Shown one piece after another: positions 1-7,550 of a stretch of 12,430 nt of DNA; the stretch's first letter is position 1; the number at the start of each line of letters is the position of its first letter. The notes below the pieces were generated by a model, which saw only the letters and a list, made by a program, of their open reading frames with translations, did no database searches and was not told where the DNA came from. Made by a program: the position numbers and the translations under genes. Source of the DNA: Candidatus Acidiferrum typicum (lineage in GTDB: Bacteria; Acidobacteriota; Terriglobia; Acidiferrales; UBA7541). Where the stretch lies: positions 1 through 12,430 of the forward strand of contig JAOAPW010000032.1 in the NCBI GenBank assembly GCA_025463105.1, read 5' to 3'.

Positions 1-145
1 CAACGGCGGGTTGTTACGCCAGAAGTCGCGCGGTAACCCCTGAGAAGTCGCCAATCCAGAAGTGATCGACACCTGCCTTCGAAACTGACCCAGTCCACGC
101 CAGTGACCCTGTTGCGGAATTCGGTCAGGTGTGGTAACTCCAAAG

Positions 146-175
146 TTGACAGTTTCCTCCATCCCAGACTACCCA
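146..175 (+). promoter_or_regulatory. Weak candidate promoter for the alpha/beta hydrolase
   Basis: A perfect -35 hexamer TTGACA lies at 146-151, but the best -10 at 17-18 bp spacing (TACCCA, 170-175) is poor. It sits 30 bp before the ATG of the hydrolase. The rest of 1-204 shows no open frame that looks like a gene end and no other clear signal. Confidence 0.25.
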
Positions 176-204
176 GCAAATCCGTTCACAGAAAGGAAAC
201 CCCA

Positions 205-1062
205 ATGCCATTGGTTACTGTTGGTCAGGAAAACTCCGGAAATATCGATCTCTATTACGAGGATCACGGCTCGGGTCAGCCCGTCGTGCTCATTCATGGT
301 TGGCCGTTGAGCGGCGCTTCCTGGGAGAAGCAGACCGCGGCCCTGCTGAATGCAGGTTACCGCGTCATCGCATACGACCGCAGGGGATTCGGCCGTTCCA
401 GCCAGCCCTCGACGGGCTACGACTACGACACTTTCACCGAGGATTTGAATAAGCTTTTGAGGAAGCTCAACCTGCGCGATGTCGCGCTGGTGGGCTTTTC
501 GATGGGCGGCGGCGAGGTGGCCCGCTACCTGGGCGTCCACGGATCACAACGGGTGAGCAAAGCGGTCTTCATCGCTTCGGTGCCGCCATACCTCATTAAA
601 ACGTCTGACAACCCGGAGGGGGTGGACGGCAGCGTCTTCGAAGGAATCAAGAAAGCCATTGTCGCGGACAGGCCGGCATTTCTTTCCGCATTTCTCGCGA
701 ATTTCTACAACGTTGACGTACTGAAAGGCAAAGGCATCAGCGACCAGGCCGTGCAGGCCAGTTGGAATGTCGGCGTCGGCGCCTCCGCCAAGGGCACTCT
801 CGAGTGCGTCTCGGCGTGGGTGACCGATTTCCGCAACGATCTTCCACGCATCGACGTGCCCACGCTCGTCGTACATGGCGATGCCGACCGGATACTTCCT
901 ATCACTGCCACGGGAATTCGCACGCAGAAAGCCGTCAAAGGCTCCCGCCTGGTGGTGGTAGAGGGTGGACCGCACGGGTTAACCTGGACCCACGCCGAAA
1001 AAGTCAATCGCGAGCTGATGAATTTTCTCGGTCAGAAAAAATCAGCTGGGGCGGACGCTTAG
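205..1062 (+). CDS. Alpha/beta hydrolase, cofactor-free haloperoxidase/arylesterase type
   Basis: This 285-residue protein has the classic alpha/beta hydrolase plan. The oxyanion-hole motif HGWP is at 31-34, the region YDRRGFGRS at 57-65, the nucleophile elbow GFSMGG with Ser99 at 97-102, the acid in HGDADRILP (probably Asp228) and His257 in GGPHGL. These are the hallmarks of the non-heme chloroperoxidase/esterase subfamily, which hydrolyses esters and can form peracids; the true substrate cannot be read from sequence. There is no signal peptide, so it is probably cytoplasmic. The frame is open back to a GTG at 103, but ATG 205 is chosen because AAAGGAA (192-198) lies 6-7 bases before it and homology to the family begins there. 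It stands alone, and a REP-like palindrome follows its stop. Family confidence is high; substrate is unknown. Confidence 0.9.
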   Translation: MPLVTVGQENSGNIDLYYEDHGSGQPVVLIHGWPLSGASWEKQTAALLNAGYRVIAYDRRGFGRSSQPSTGYDYDTFTEDLNKLLRKLNLRDVALVGFSMGGGEVARYLGVHGSQRVSKAVFIASVPPYLIKTSDNPEGVDGSVFEGIKKAIVADRPAFLSAFLANFYNVDVLKGKGISDQAVQASWNVGVGASAKGTLECVSAWVTDFRNDLPRIDVPTLVVHGDADRILPITATGIRTQKAVKGSRLVVVEGGPHGLTWTHAEKVNRELMNFLGQKKSAGADA

Positions 1063-1074
1063 CCGATTCAGAGC

Positions 1075-1162
1075 CTTTCGTAGCACGGGTTTCAGCCTGT
1101 GTGGTTTTTGAACTTCATACTTGGGAAAGCCACACAGGCTGAAGGGCCTGTGCTACCGAAAG
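1075..1162. repeat. REP/BIME-like palindromic repeat 1 (GTAG...CTAC)
   Basis: A long imperfect inverted repeat. The outer arms CTTTCGTAGCAC (1075-1086) and GTGCTACCGAAAG (1150-1162) pair with a single bulged base. The inner arms, TTCAGCCTGTGTGG at 1091-1104 and its exact complement at 1130-1143, pair over 14 bp around a 25-nt loop. It fills most of the gap between the hydrolase and the membrane protein gene. The GTAG start and CTAC end recall REP sequences mobilised by RAYT transposases; no such transposase is in the window. It may also act as a transcription attenuator. Confidence 0.75.
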
Positions 1163-1225
1163 GATTGCGGCACCAACGTTTAATTCTTGCTTTGATGCCG
1201 ACAGACAGAAAGAGAGGATTGCACC

Positions 1226-1720
1226 ATGATCTTCGGATTTACACCATTTACCTTCGTGCACGTCCTGTTGAGCCTGATCGGGATTTTCTCAGGGTTCATC
1301 GTGATGTTCGGACTGCTGACTGCGAAACCGCTCGATGGCTGGACTGCGTTGTTCCTGGCGACCACTGTGCTGACGAGTGTGACCGGGTTCTTGTTTCCGT
1401 ACCATGGGTTCTTGCCATCTCATGCCATCGGCATCATTTCGCTCGTCCTGTTGGCGGTCGCCATCTTTGCGCGATACGGCCGTCATCTCGCCGGCCCCTG
1501 GCGCAGAACATATGTGATCACCGCGATGATTTCCCTCTATCTGAATGTTTTCGTCTTGATTGTGCAGCTATTCCGGAAGGTGCCGGCCCTGAATTCTATG
1601 GCTCCAACGCAGTCCGAGCCTCCTTTTAAAATTACTCAGCTCGTTGTTCTGGCGATTTTCGTCGTGCTTACCGTCATGACGGCGATCAAGTTCCACGAGG
1701 ACACGGTCCGTACGGTTTGA
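1226..1720 (+). CDS. Hypothetical five-helix integral membrane protein
   Basis: I do not recognise this 164-residue protein. It is very hydrophobic, with about five predicted transmembrane segments near residues 9-32, 40-58, 66-82, 95-116 and 136-154. A short basic loop (RYGRH...WRR, 83-94) suggests a cytoplasmic side between helices 3 and 4. No catalytic or heme motif is conserved enough to name, although His60 and His66 bracket the third helix. The start ATG 1226 has AGAGAGG (1211-1217) eight bases upstream. The coding sequence is clean and has no competing frame with family homology. It is isolated between two palindromic repeats (1075-1162 and 1728-1807) and converges on the NHL gene. It is probably a small inner-membrane protein of unknown role. 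Confidence 0.75.
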   Translation: MIFGFTPFTFVHVLLSLIGIFSGFIVMFGLLTAKPLDGWTALFLATTVLTSVTGFLFPYHGFLPSHAIGIISLVLLAVAIFARYGRHLAGPWRRTYVITAMISLYLNVFVLIVQLFRKVPALNSMAPTQSEPPFKITQLVVLAIFVVLTVMTAIKFHEDTVRTV

Positions 1721-1727
1721 GGCTGCA

Positions 1728-1807
1728 GTAGGACAGATACTCTTGTCTGTCCAGTCCAGCACGATTTTGCCGAAGCACACACGGACAGGCAGAAGTGCCT
1801 GTCCTAC
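1728..1807. repeat. REP/BIME-like palindromic repeat 2 (GTAG...CTAC)
   Basis: Two 25-bp arms (1728-1752 and 1783-1807) are inverted copies with 20 of 25 positions matching and a 30-nt loop. The outer nine bases, GTAGGACAG and CTGTCCTAC, pair perfectly. Like repeat 1 it begins with GTAG and ends with CTAC, but its body sequence differs, so it looks like a second family or subtype. It sits exactly between two convergent genes (stops at 1720 and 1814), where it could serve as a bidirectional terminator. Confidence 0.75.
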
Positions 1808-1813
1808 TTACCG

Positions 1814-2857
1814 CTATTTCTTCACATATTTCTTCAAATCTTTCGGGCCGACTTCCGCACCATAGATTGTGCCGTTCGAATCCACGGCAATGCCTTCCGC
1901 CGCGCTCGTGCCGGTGGCAACTTCGACAGGATCGGGAATGAACGCCGTGACTACGGCGTCCTTTACATTTCCGATGCGAATTCCGCGTTTCCAGCCGTAG
2001 TGGTTCTTGGAAACGGACTCCGATTCAGAGTCAGTCACATAAATAATTTCATGCTTGTCGATAAAGATTCCGCTCGGCCGGCTGAACTGTTTCCACTCCG
2101 CAATATAGTTTCCCTCCTGGTCGAAAATCTGAATCCGGTTGTTGTTGCGATCTCCGACGAACAGGCGTCCCTGCGAATCGAAAGCCAGGCAATGCGGGGT
2201 GTCGAATTCCCCTGGGCCGGTTCCTTTCTTCCCCCACGTCTTGATGAATTTTCCATCTTTCGTGAACTTCACGATGCGGTTGTTGGAATTACCGCCGTGT
2301 CCGTCGGCAATGAAAATGTCGCCATTTGGAGAGATCGCCACAGCGGACGGCATATTGAAAGTGTCAGGACCATCTCCGGCGACACCCGCCTTGCCGAGAG
2401 TCATCAATACTTTTCCGTCGGGAGTGAATTTAAAAACCTGGTGGCCTTTGCCATCCGCTCCATGGCCATCGGTTACCCAGATGTTTCCATCCTTGTCCAC
2501 CGTGAGCCCGTGAGGAAATAAGAACATTCCCGCGCCAAAACTTTTCAGAAGTTTGCCGGAGGGATCTAATTCGAGGATTGGTGCGAGGTTTGAGCCTTCG
2601 CACGTGTTTACGCCGCATCGTTCAGCAACCCATATATTTCCGTGGCCATCGACATCCACACCTGCAGCCGCTCCCCAGGTTCTCCCTTCAGGAAGCTTGG
2701 CCCAATTTTCAATCGTGCGATACGGATTAGGCTGGGAATTCTGCGGGGCGTCGGCTTGCGCGTACGCTCTTCCGCCAGAAGCGCCGGTCATCGTAACAAG
2801 CAAAACAGCAACCGCCCCGGCTAGAGCTAATCCCGCGCGATTCGAGCGTAGCGTCAT
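1814..2857 (-). CDS. Secreted NHL-repeat six-bladed beta-propeller protein (PAL-like)
   Basis: This 347-residue protein has an N-terminal signal peptide (basic start, hydrophobic 9-25, likely cleavage after AYA at 31-33). A six-bladed propeller follows, whose strands are recognisable as GNIWVAE, GNIWVTD, GDIFIAD, GRLFVGD, EIIYVTD and GTIYGAE. The GHG turns at 131-133 and 186-188 and the DRNNNRIQIFD strand are typical of NHL repeats. Its nearest named relatives are the peptidyl-alpha-hydroxyglycine alpha-amidating lyase-like propellers, but the bacterial members have no settled activity. A role as a periplasmic binding scaffold or lyase is only inference. The frame is open to 2968, yet the start at 2857 is preferred: GGAGG lies 7 bases before it and the signal peptide begins there. 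It is monocistronic and diverges from the HNH-like gene. Confidence 0.88.
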   Translation of the reverse strand: MTLRSNRAGLALAGAVAVLLVTMTGASGGRAYAQADAPQNSQPNPYRTIENWAKLPEGRTWGAAAGVDVDGHGNIWVAERCGVNTCEGSNLAPILELDPSGKLLKSFGAGMFLFPHGLTVDKDGNIWVTDGHGADGKGHQVFKFTPDGKVLMTLGKAGVAGDGPDTFNMPSAVAISPNGDIFIADGHGGNSNNRIVKFTKDGKFIKTWGKKGTGPGEFDTPHCLAFDSQGRLFVGDRNNNRIQIFDQEGNYIAEWKQFSRPSGIFIDKHEIIYVTDSESESVSKNHYGWKRGIRIGNVKDAVVTAFIPDPVEVATGTSAAEGIAVDSNGTIYGAEVGPKDLKKYVKK

Positions 2858-2864
2858 GGCACGT

Positions 2865-2869
2865 CCTCC
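2865..2869 (-). promoter_or_regulatory. Ribosome binding site deciding the NHL gene start
   Basis: On the minus strand GGAGG precedes the ATG at 2857 by seven bases. It rules in this start over the in-frame ATGs at 2881 and 2968, which would place residues ahead of the signal peptide. A possible -10 hexamer, TAGAAT, lies upstream at 2898-2903 on the same strand, but without a convincing -35. Confidence 0.7.
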
Positions 2870-3010
2870 AGGATTTGGCATCCGAATATGCGGCACGATT
2901 CTACCGCACCAGGACTTATTACAATTCGAGTAACTTATTGCCGGGGCAGGAGAGTTCTGGATACGCACAACTGTCTACGGCCTTAACAAATTTTTTCCAT
3001 AAGGTAGACT

Positions 3011-3017
3011 GGAGGAG
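3011..3017 (+). promoter_or_regulatory. Shine-Dalgarno-like GGAGGAG directly abutting the start codon
   Basis: GGAGGAG ends at the base before the ATG at 3018, leaving no spacer. No later in-frame ATG exists in the first third of the protein, and an in-frame TAA at 3000-3002 closes the frame upstream. The ribosome must therefore use a poorly spaced site, a weaker AAGG at 3001-3004, or a non-ATG codon. Confidence 0.45.
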
Positions 3018-3584
3018 ATGCGGAATCGAAAGAATACCAATGTCGTTCTACTTGCCTTCATTCTTGTTGCCATCATCGCGCTTTGGCTTTTTCGCACGCA
3101 GTCTCCGTCGAACAAATCCGCAGGCTTCGCTGTATCCGGTGAGGCGCGCCTGGGGCCCGCGGATATCTATCCTGATCCGGTGCGAACGCCCGGCGCAACG
3201 AATCCCGACATTACGCAGGATAACATCCGCGAAACGATTTGCAACCCGAGGTGGAGCACAAAATCCATCCGTCCTCCGGCCAGCTACACGAATCGTCTGA
3301 AGGTCGAGCAAATTCGCGAATACGGCTACTCTGATTCCATACTAAGAGATTTTGAAGAAGACCACTTCATTCCCCTGGAACTGGGCGGTAACCCGACCGA
3401 TCCGAAAAATCTCTGGCCGGAACCGTTTGATACATCCATTGCTGATGGGGGAGCTCATTCCAAGGACAAAGTGGAGAATTACCTGCACGCAGAGGTCTGC
3501 GCGGGCAGCCTAACGCTGGAACAGGCGCAAAAAGAAATTACGGAAGATTGGTATCGCGTTTATACAACGTCAGTACCTCATTAA
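3018..3584 (+). CDS. Membrane-anchored HNH-like (beta-beta-alpha-metal) protein
   Basis: This 188-residue protein has a basic N-terminus (MRNRK) and a single transmembrane helix at about 9-25. A soluble domain follows, expected to lie outside the cytoplasm. Near the centre is an HNH-type signature: EEDHFIPLELGG (113-124) followed by NLWPEPF (131-137) and, further on, AHSKDKVENYL (146-156). His116 would be the general base and Asn131 the structural Asn of a beta-beta-alpha-metal fold. The preceding TICNP and IRPPASYT segments are conserved in a widespread family of small bacterial proteins usually called hypothetical or HNH endonuclease. Nuclease activity is inferred, not shown. If active and extracytoplasmic, it might degrade external DNA. 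The start codon is oddly placed against its SD sequence. It reads in the same direction as the M49 peptidase, 118 bp ahead of it, but an operon is not evident. Confidence 0.78.
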   Translation: MRNRKNTNVVLLAFILVAIIALWLFRTQSPSNKSAGFAVSGEARLGPADIYPDPVRTPGATNPDITQDNIRETICNPRWSTKSIRPPASYTNRLKVEQIREYGYSDSILRDFEEDHFIPLELGGNPTDPKNLWPEPFDTSIADGGAHSKDKVENYLHAEVCAGSLTLEQAQKEITEDWYRVYTTSVPH

Positions 3585-3702
3585 GCCCGGCGCGCTGTTT
3601 TGGCAATATCGGGCGGCCGGGAATTTCTGTCCGATTCGATATGTTATTCTGGGACTTCATTGTAAATTTTCGCGGGCCACAACAGGAGTGTAATTTTTCA
3701 CA

Positions 3703-5739
3703 ATGCCGCAACCATTTCCCACTGATCTTTCGTCACAACCCGGTGTCTCGAATGCCGCGCCCGTCGATTCTCTGGCGGAGCGTCGCTATCTGATTGAGCA
3801 AGCAGGCTCGTTTGCCGTCACGCAATTTTATGCCGATGGATTTGACCGCCTGACGCCGCGGGAGCGCCTGCTCGCTTATCATTTGGCGGAAGCAGGCATC
3901 GCAGGCGATCCGATCTACTACGATCAAATCGCCCCGTACGGTCTCGAGCTGAAACAGTTGCTCGAAGGGATTTGGACGCATCCGGAGGGGATCGACGCCG
4001 ACGCTCTCGAAAAAATCCGCAGCTACACGAAGCAAGTCTGGATTCAGCACGGCAATTACAATCAGGACAGCTCACGAAAATTTCTACCTGAATTTACGTC
4101 CGCGGAATTGCGCAGTGTAGCGCATTGCGCGTTTAAAAACGGCGCGAATTTTGGCGTGAACTCCGGCGCGCAACTGGATACGCTGCTGGCTCGTCTTGAG
4201 AAACCGGTTTTCGACGCGAATTACAAAACTTTTTTGACGTCAAAGACACCGCCCCCCGGGCAAGACGTCCTGACCGCGAGTGGAAATAATTTGTATGAAA
4301 ACGTTACGCGCGAGGAAGCCGGGAAAATTACCGAGCAATACGCGCTGAACTCACGAATCGTGAAGCGTGACAGTCAAGTCTTTGAAGAAGTATGGCGCGC
4401 GGGCACGCCCGACGGAAAAGTTCCGCCAGGCCGGTATGCCGAATATATTCGCCGCATCAACGCTCACCTGGAGCAGGCGGCGGCCGTCGCCGAGCCTTCG
4501 CAAGCTGCCGACTTGCGAAAATTGATTCGCTATTACCAGACCGGTGAGAAATCCGATTGGTATGCCTATTGCATCGCCTGGGCGAAATCAGCGCCGACGG
4601 TCGACGCCATCAACGGATTCATTGAAGTCTATCTCGATCCACTCGGCGCCAAGGGCGCATTTGAATCCGTGGTGAGCTTCGTGGACACCGATCAGACGAA
4701 ACTGATGCACGCTTTCGCGGACAATGCCCAATATTTTGAAAATCGCGCGCCCTGGATCGACGCGTACAAAAAGCAGAACGTCCAGCCGCCAGTCGCGAAC
4801 GTCATCACCGTCGTCTCCGAAGCCGGCGAGGGCGGACCGATTTCCGCGGCCGGAATTAATCTGCCCAACGAGCAGGACATCCGCCAGCAAGTGGGGACAA
4901 AGAGCGTGTTGCTGTTCAATGTGTCGGCGGCATTTGCCCAGGCCACGGGCGAAAAATCGCTTCGCGAATTTTCTTCGACGGAAGAAGAAATCGAGCGAGG
5001 CCGCCAATACTATTCCGAATCGCGCAAGCTGATGGTGGCCATGCACGAAGTATTGGGTCACGGATCAGGCAAGGTGAGCGACAATCTGGCAGGCGACCCG
5101 CGCATTTACCTCAAGGAATATTACTCGACACTTGAGGAAGCGCGCGCCGATCTGGTCGCGCTATGGGATTTTGCCGATCCCAAACTCACCGAGTTGGGTA
5201 TCGCCGACCAACAAGAATTGTTGCGCGCCGCGTATGATGCCGAAGCGCGCGCCGGACTTACGCTTCTGTATCGCTATCCCCATGGAGAGCAGATCGAGGA
5301 AGATCACGACCGCGGCACACAGATGATCGTTCACTACCTGATGGAAAACTTTGGCTGTATCGCTCCGGTCATGAAGGACGGCAAAATCTATCTCCGCGTC
5401 GTGGATTACGAAAAAATGCATGCCGGCGCTGGCATTCTCCTGGTGGAAATGATGCGCATTAAAGCGGAAGGCGACTACGACGCGATTCGGAATCTGGTCA
5501 GCACCTACGGCGTAAAGCTCAACCCTCAGTGGCGCGACCAAGTGCAGGAGCGCGCTAAACGTATCAATTTACCTACACGCGGCGCCTTCGTTTCTCCGAT
5601 TGTTGAGCCGATTCGCGATGCCACCGGAAAGCTGGTGGATGCGCGCCTGCGCTATACGTTCGATCTCGCGGAAGTGATGCTCGACTACTCGCGCAAAAGC
5701 CTCGCTTATTTAGCTGGCAGCACGCTCAGTGAGTCCTGA
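3703..5739 (+). CDS. Dipeptidyl-peptidase III family zinc metallopeptidase (M49)
   Basis: This 678-residue protein carries the M49 zinc signature HEVLGH (His448, Glu449, His453), followed by GSGK. The third metal ligand is in EEARAD at 478-483, probably Glu479, matching EECRAE of eukaryotic DPP III. Members remove dipeptides from the N-termini of short peptides. The length fits bacterial DPP III proteins (about 675 residues), a little shorter than the human enzyme. There is no signal peptide, so it is likely a cytosolic enzyme for late peptide turnover. The variant EEARAD (Ala for Cys, Asp for the last Glu) is common among bacterial relatives, some annotated only as Zn-dependent hydrolase, so strict dipeptidyl specificity is not certain. 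CAGGAG (3683-3688) lies 14 bases ahead of the ATG, rather far; an in-frame TAA at 3691 excludes any earlier start. Confidence 0.92.
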   Translation: MPQPFPTDLSSQPGVSNAAPVDSLAERRYLIEQAGSFAVTQFYADGFDRLTPRERLLAYHLAEAGIAGDPIYYDQIAPYGLELKQLLEGIWTHPEGIDADALEKIRSYTKQVWIQHGNYNQDSSRKFLPEFTSAELRSVAHCAFKNGANFGVNSGAQLDTLLARLEKPVFDANYKTFLTSKTPPPGQDVLTASGNNLYENVTREEAGKITEQYALNSRIVKRDSQVFEEVWRAGTPDGKVPPGRYAEYIRRINAHLEQAAAVAEPSQAADLRKLIRYYQTGEKSDWYAYCIAWAKSAPTVDAINGFIEVYLDPLGAKGAFESVVSFVDTDQTKLMHAFADNAQYFENRAPWIDAYKKQNVQPPVANVITVVSEAGEGGPISAAGINLPNEQDIRQQVGTKSVLLFNVSAAFAQATGEKSLREFSSTEEEIERGRQYYSESRKLMVAMHEVLGHGSGKVSDNLAGDPRIYLKEYYSTLEEARADLVALWDFADPKLTELGIADQQELLRAAYDAEARAGLTLLYRYPHGEQIEEDHDRGTQMIVHYLMENFGCIAPVMKDGKIYLRVVDYEKMHAGAGILLVEMMRIKAEGDYDAIRNLVSTYGVKLNPQWRDQVQERAKRINLPTRGAFVSPIVEPIRDATGKLVDARLRYTFDLAEVMLDYSRKSLAYLAGSTLSES

Positions 5740-5775
5740 ATCTGTGAAAATAACCGGGTGTTCAACCCAGGAGTG

Positions 5776-5805
5776 TTGACCCTGGTCCGCGAGGTGTAGT
5801 AAAAG
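5776..5805 (+). promoter_or_regulatory. Candidate promoter for the NTF2-like gene
   Basis: TTGACC (5776-5781) followed after 18 bp by TAAAAG (5800-5805) gives five of six and four of six matches to the sigma70 consensus. It sits about 26 bp before the start of a gene that has a strong AAGGAGG ribosome binding site (5820-5826). The spacing is slightly long. Confidence 0.35.
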
Positions 5806-5831
5806 CCACGCGACTGCGCAAGGAGGCTTCA

Positions 5832-6347
5832 ATGACAAAGTTTCGTGTGCTGCTTCTAGTATCTTTCATGGCCGTATCTTCGTTGGCTTTCGGACAGGAC
5901 ACCATGAAAAATGGCAGCAAGGAATGGACGGATTTGGAAAAAGTACTCTGGGACGCCGATCAACAGTGGCTGTGCAGTTCCGGCGCTGGACCCTATCATA
6001 AGAACATTAAAAATTGCGTGGAATTCCGGAGCAAGTATTGGGCTGACCAGTTTTTCGAGGTAAGTGCGAATGGAACGATCACAACCAAGGCCGAGATGGT
6101 CGCTTCGCAAACCGCGGGCATCCCTACACACGTCCCCGGTGTCGGACCTTATCCGGAGAATTTTAAGTTGATGGCGGTTCACGGAAACTTCGCGATGGCA
6201 ACGGATCACACGCGTTTCAAGAGCGTCGATGCCAATGGCAAGGTCAACTTCACGTCGGAAGTCACCTTTTTAAGGCTCTTTGTGAAAGAGAACGGAAAGT
6301 GGAGGCCTGCGGCCGGGGCTGCTGTTCCAATCGTTGCCCCGAAGTAA
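5832..6347 (+). CDS. Secreted NTF2/SnoaL-like (DUF4440-type) small protein
   Basis: This 171-residue protein begins with a clear signal peptide (MTKFR, hydrophobic core 6-20, probable cleavage after AFG at 19-21). The mature part has the pattern of a cystatin-like alpha+beta cone fold as in NTF2/SnoaL/DUF4440 proteins. An amphipathic helix (EWTDLEKVLWDADQQW) comes first, followed by WADQFFEVSANGTITTKAEM, a central strand GNFAMATDHTRF, and a closing strand pair FLRLFVKENGKWRPAA. Two cysteines, Cys48 and Cys62, could form a disulfide in the periplasm. Members of this fold bind small ligands or act as enzymes, and no catalytic set is apparent here, so the function is unknown. It has a very good RBS (AAGGAGG, six-base spacing) and stands as a single gene. 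Fold assignment is by pattern only. Confidence 0.78.
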   Translation: MTKFRVLLLVSFMAVSSLAFGQDTMKNGSKEWTDLEKVLWDADQQWLCSSGAGPYHKNIKNCVEFRSKYWADQFFEVSANGTITTKAEMVASQTAGIPTHVPGVGPYPENFKLMAVHGNFAMATDHTRFKSVDANGKVNFTSEVTFLRLFVKENGKWRPAAGAAVPIVAPK

Positions 6348-6363
6348 GCCACCGTCACCAATA

Positions 6364-6411
6364 CCCGGAACGGCTTCAGCAAGACTTACAAAGACAGATA
6401 GCCGTTCCGGG
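6364..6411. terminator. 12-bp perfect inverted repeat between convergent genes
   Basis: CCCGGAACGGCT (6364-6375) pairs perfectly with AGCCGTTCCGGG (6400-6411) across a 24-nt loop, 17 bases after the NTF2-like stop. No T-run follows on either strand. It may be a bidirectional transcription stop or a dispersed palindromic repeat. Confidence 0.5.
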
Positions 6412-6429
6412 AGGTTCCACGCTTGCCTC

Positions 6430-6448
6430 GAGGCTTATGTGAAGCCTC
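6430..6448 (-). terminator. Small hairpin behind the YVTN gene
   Basis: A perfect 7-bp stem, GAGGCTT/AAGCCTC, with a 5-nt loop begins 10 bases downstream of the YVTN stop on the minus strand. There is no U-tract, so intrinsic termination is uncertain. Confidence 0.4.
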
Positions 6449-6458
6449 ATCAGATCAA

Positions 6459-7550
6459 TTAGCGTCCAAACACCAGCACTCGAAAGTTTCCCGGCTTTGG
6501 TGTCGGTTGCGGATGGGGTTGCTTTTCAGTTGGAGCGGCTGCTGGATTGTAATCCGCCGTACTCAGAAAAAGCTTGTGGGTCTTTGGATCAATCTGAATA
6601 GTTCTGGCCCCGTACTCACTCTTGATGGTCTCAACTTCGCTGAGCTTGTCGGGCGAGTCTTCGTGAAAAATGTGAATCATGCCTTCGCGTGTGGATACGA
6701 ACAACATCCCCGTTGCAGGCTCGAACGCGTTCGCGTCTACTCCGCCAGAAATTGGAAATGTCTGGAGAACTTTTCCATTGTCCGCATCAATCATTGCCAC
6801 CATTTGCGGGCCGCGACCTGCGGAGAATAGCCTCCGGTTCTTTTGGTCTATCGCCATGGAGACGGGCTGACCTTCCGGTGCGGTCGGCCAGCGAGCCTTC
6901 ACAGTGTTCGTGTGCGCGTCGATCGCGAAAACCTCATTTTTTTCCTGACCATTGTCGTAGACCATGCCCTTGCCATCAACGGCGGGGAATTGTACGGCTC
7001 CCTCGAGATCGATGTTGGTTATAACGGCTTCCTTCACTGGATCGATAACGGTCGTGTTGTGGCTATCTCCGTTGAAGACAAAGATGTGCTTTGTCACCGG
7101 TTCGTAGATGATCGCATCCGTGTCGACTTGGCCGGTTTTGATTTCGCCGGTGACTTTTAAGGTCTTCAAATCGAAAACGACGACCTTCTGGACGTCCGCG
7201 GCAGTCCGGGCATCACCGTCGGTAACGAATCCCTTGCCAATCTCCTGATCGAGAGCGATTCCGTGACTGCGGATCAGACCGCTAATTCTGCCCACCACAG
7301 AGTAATCATCGGCATTGAGGACCACGACCTCCGCGCCATGTGATACGTAGACGCGGCGCGCATCGGCATCAACCGTGATGTAGTCATAATACTCATCGCC
7401 GCCTGGGGCTGGAGGCAAAGAAATCGTCTTAATCAGATGGTAGCCGGAGCCTGACGGTTTCTGTTGAGCATAGGCGCCCAATAGAAAGAAAGCACTGAAC
7501 ATTGCAAAGAACAGACCTGCTGCCAAACGGCCAAAGCCGGAAAACTTCAT
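6459..7550 (-). CDS. Secreted YncE/YVTN-type beta-propeller protein
   Basis: This 363-residue protein starts with a strong signal peptide (hydrophobic 9-27, cleavage probably after AYA at 26-28). The rest is a chain of about 40-residue propeller blades with the typical YVTN pattern: a strand such as RRVYVSHGAEVVVLNAD, then a turn and a strand naming a change or transition. Later copies are KHIFVFNGDSHNTTVIDP, RRLFSAGRGPQMVAMIDAD and GMLFVSTREGMIHIFHED. It ends in a proline-rich tail (about 338-354) before the last strand FRVLVFGR, which probably closes the ring. This is a YncE-family periplasmic propeller; relatives bind proteins or DNA, but no enzymatic role is established. ATG 7550 has AAAAGGAG (7558-7565 on the plus strand) seven bases upstream. 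It is monocistronic and converges on the NTF2-like gene. Confidence 0.87.
   Translation of the reverse strand: MKFSGFGRLAAGLFFAMFSAFFLLGAYAQQKPSGSGYHLIKTISLPPAPGGDEYYDYITVDADARRVYVSHGAEVVVLNADDYSVVGRISGLIRSHGIALDQEIGKGFVTDGDARTAADVQKVVVFDLKTLKVTGEIKTGQVDTDAIIYEPVTKHIFVFNGDSHNTTVIDPVKEAVITNIDLEGAVQFPAVDGKGMVYDNGQEKNEVFAIDAHTNTVKARWPTAPEGQPVSMAIDQKNRRLFSAGRGPQMVAMIDADNGKVLQTFPISGGVDANAFEPATGMLFVSTREGMIHIFHEDSPDKLSEVETIKSEYGARTIQIDPKTHKLFLSTADYNPAAAPTEKQPHPQPTPKPGNFRVLVFGR

Noticed and set aside
1..102. End of an upstream gene at the left edge
   Set aside because: All three plus frames reach stops within 65 bases and none shows recognisable protein sequence.
103..204. GTG start giving a 34-residue extension of the alpha/beta hydrolase
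   Set aside because: No SD before the GTG, and the extension is not part of the family; AAAGGAA supports ATG 205.
2858..2968. N-terminal extension of the NHL protein
   Set aside because: It would put 37 residues before a good signal peptide; the GGAGG site supports the start at 2857.
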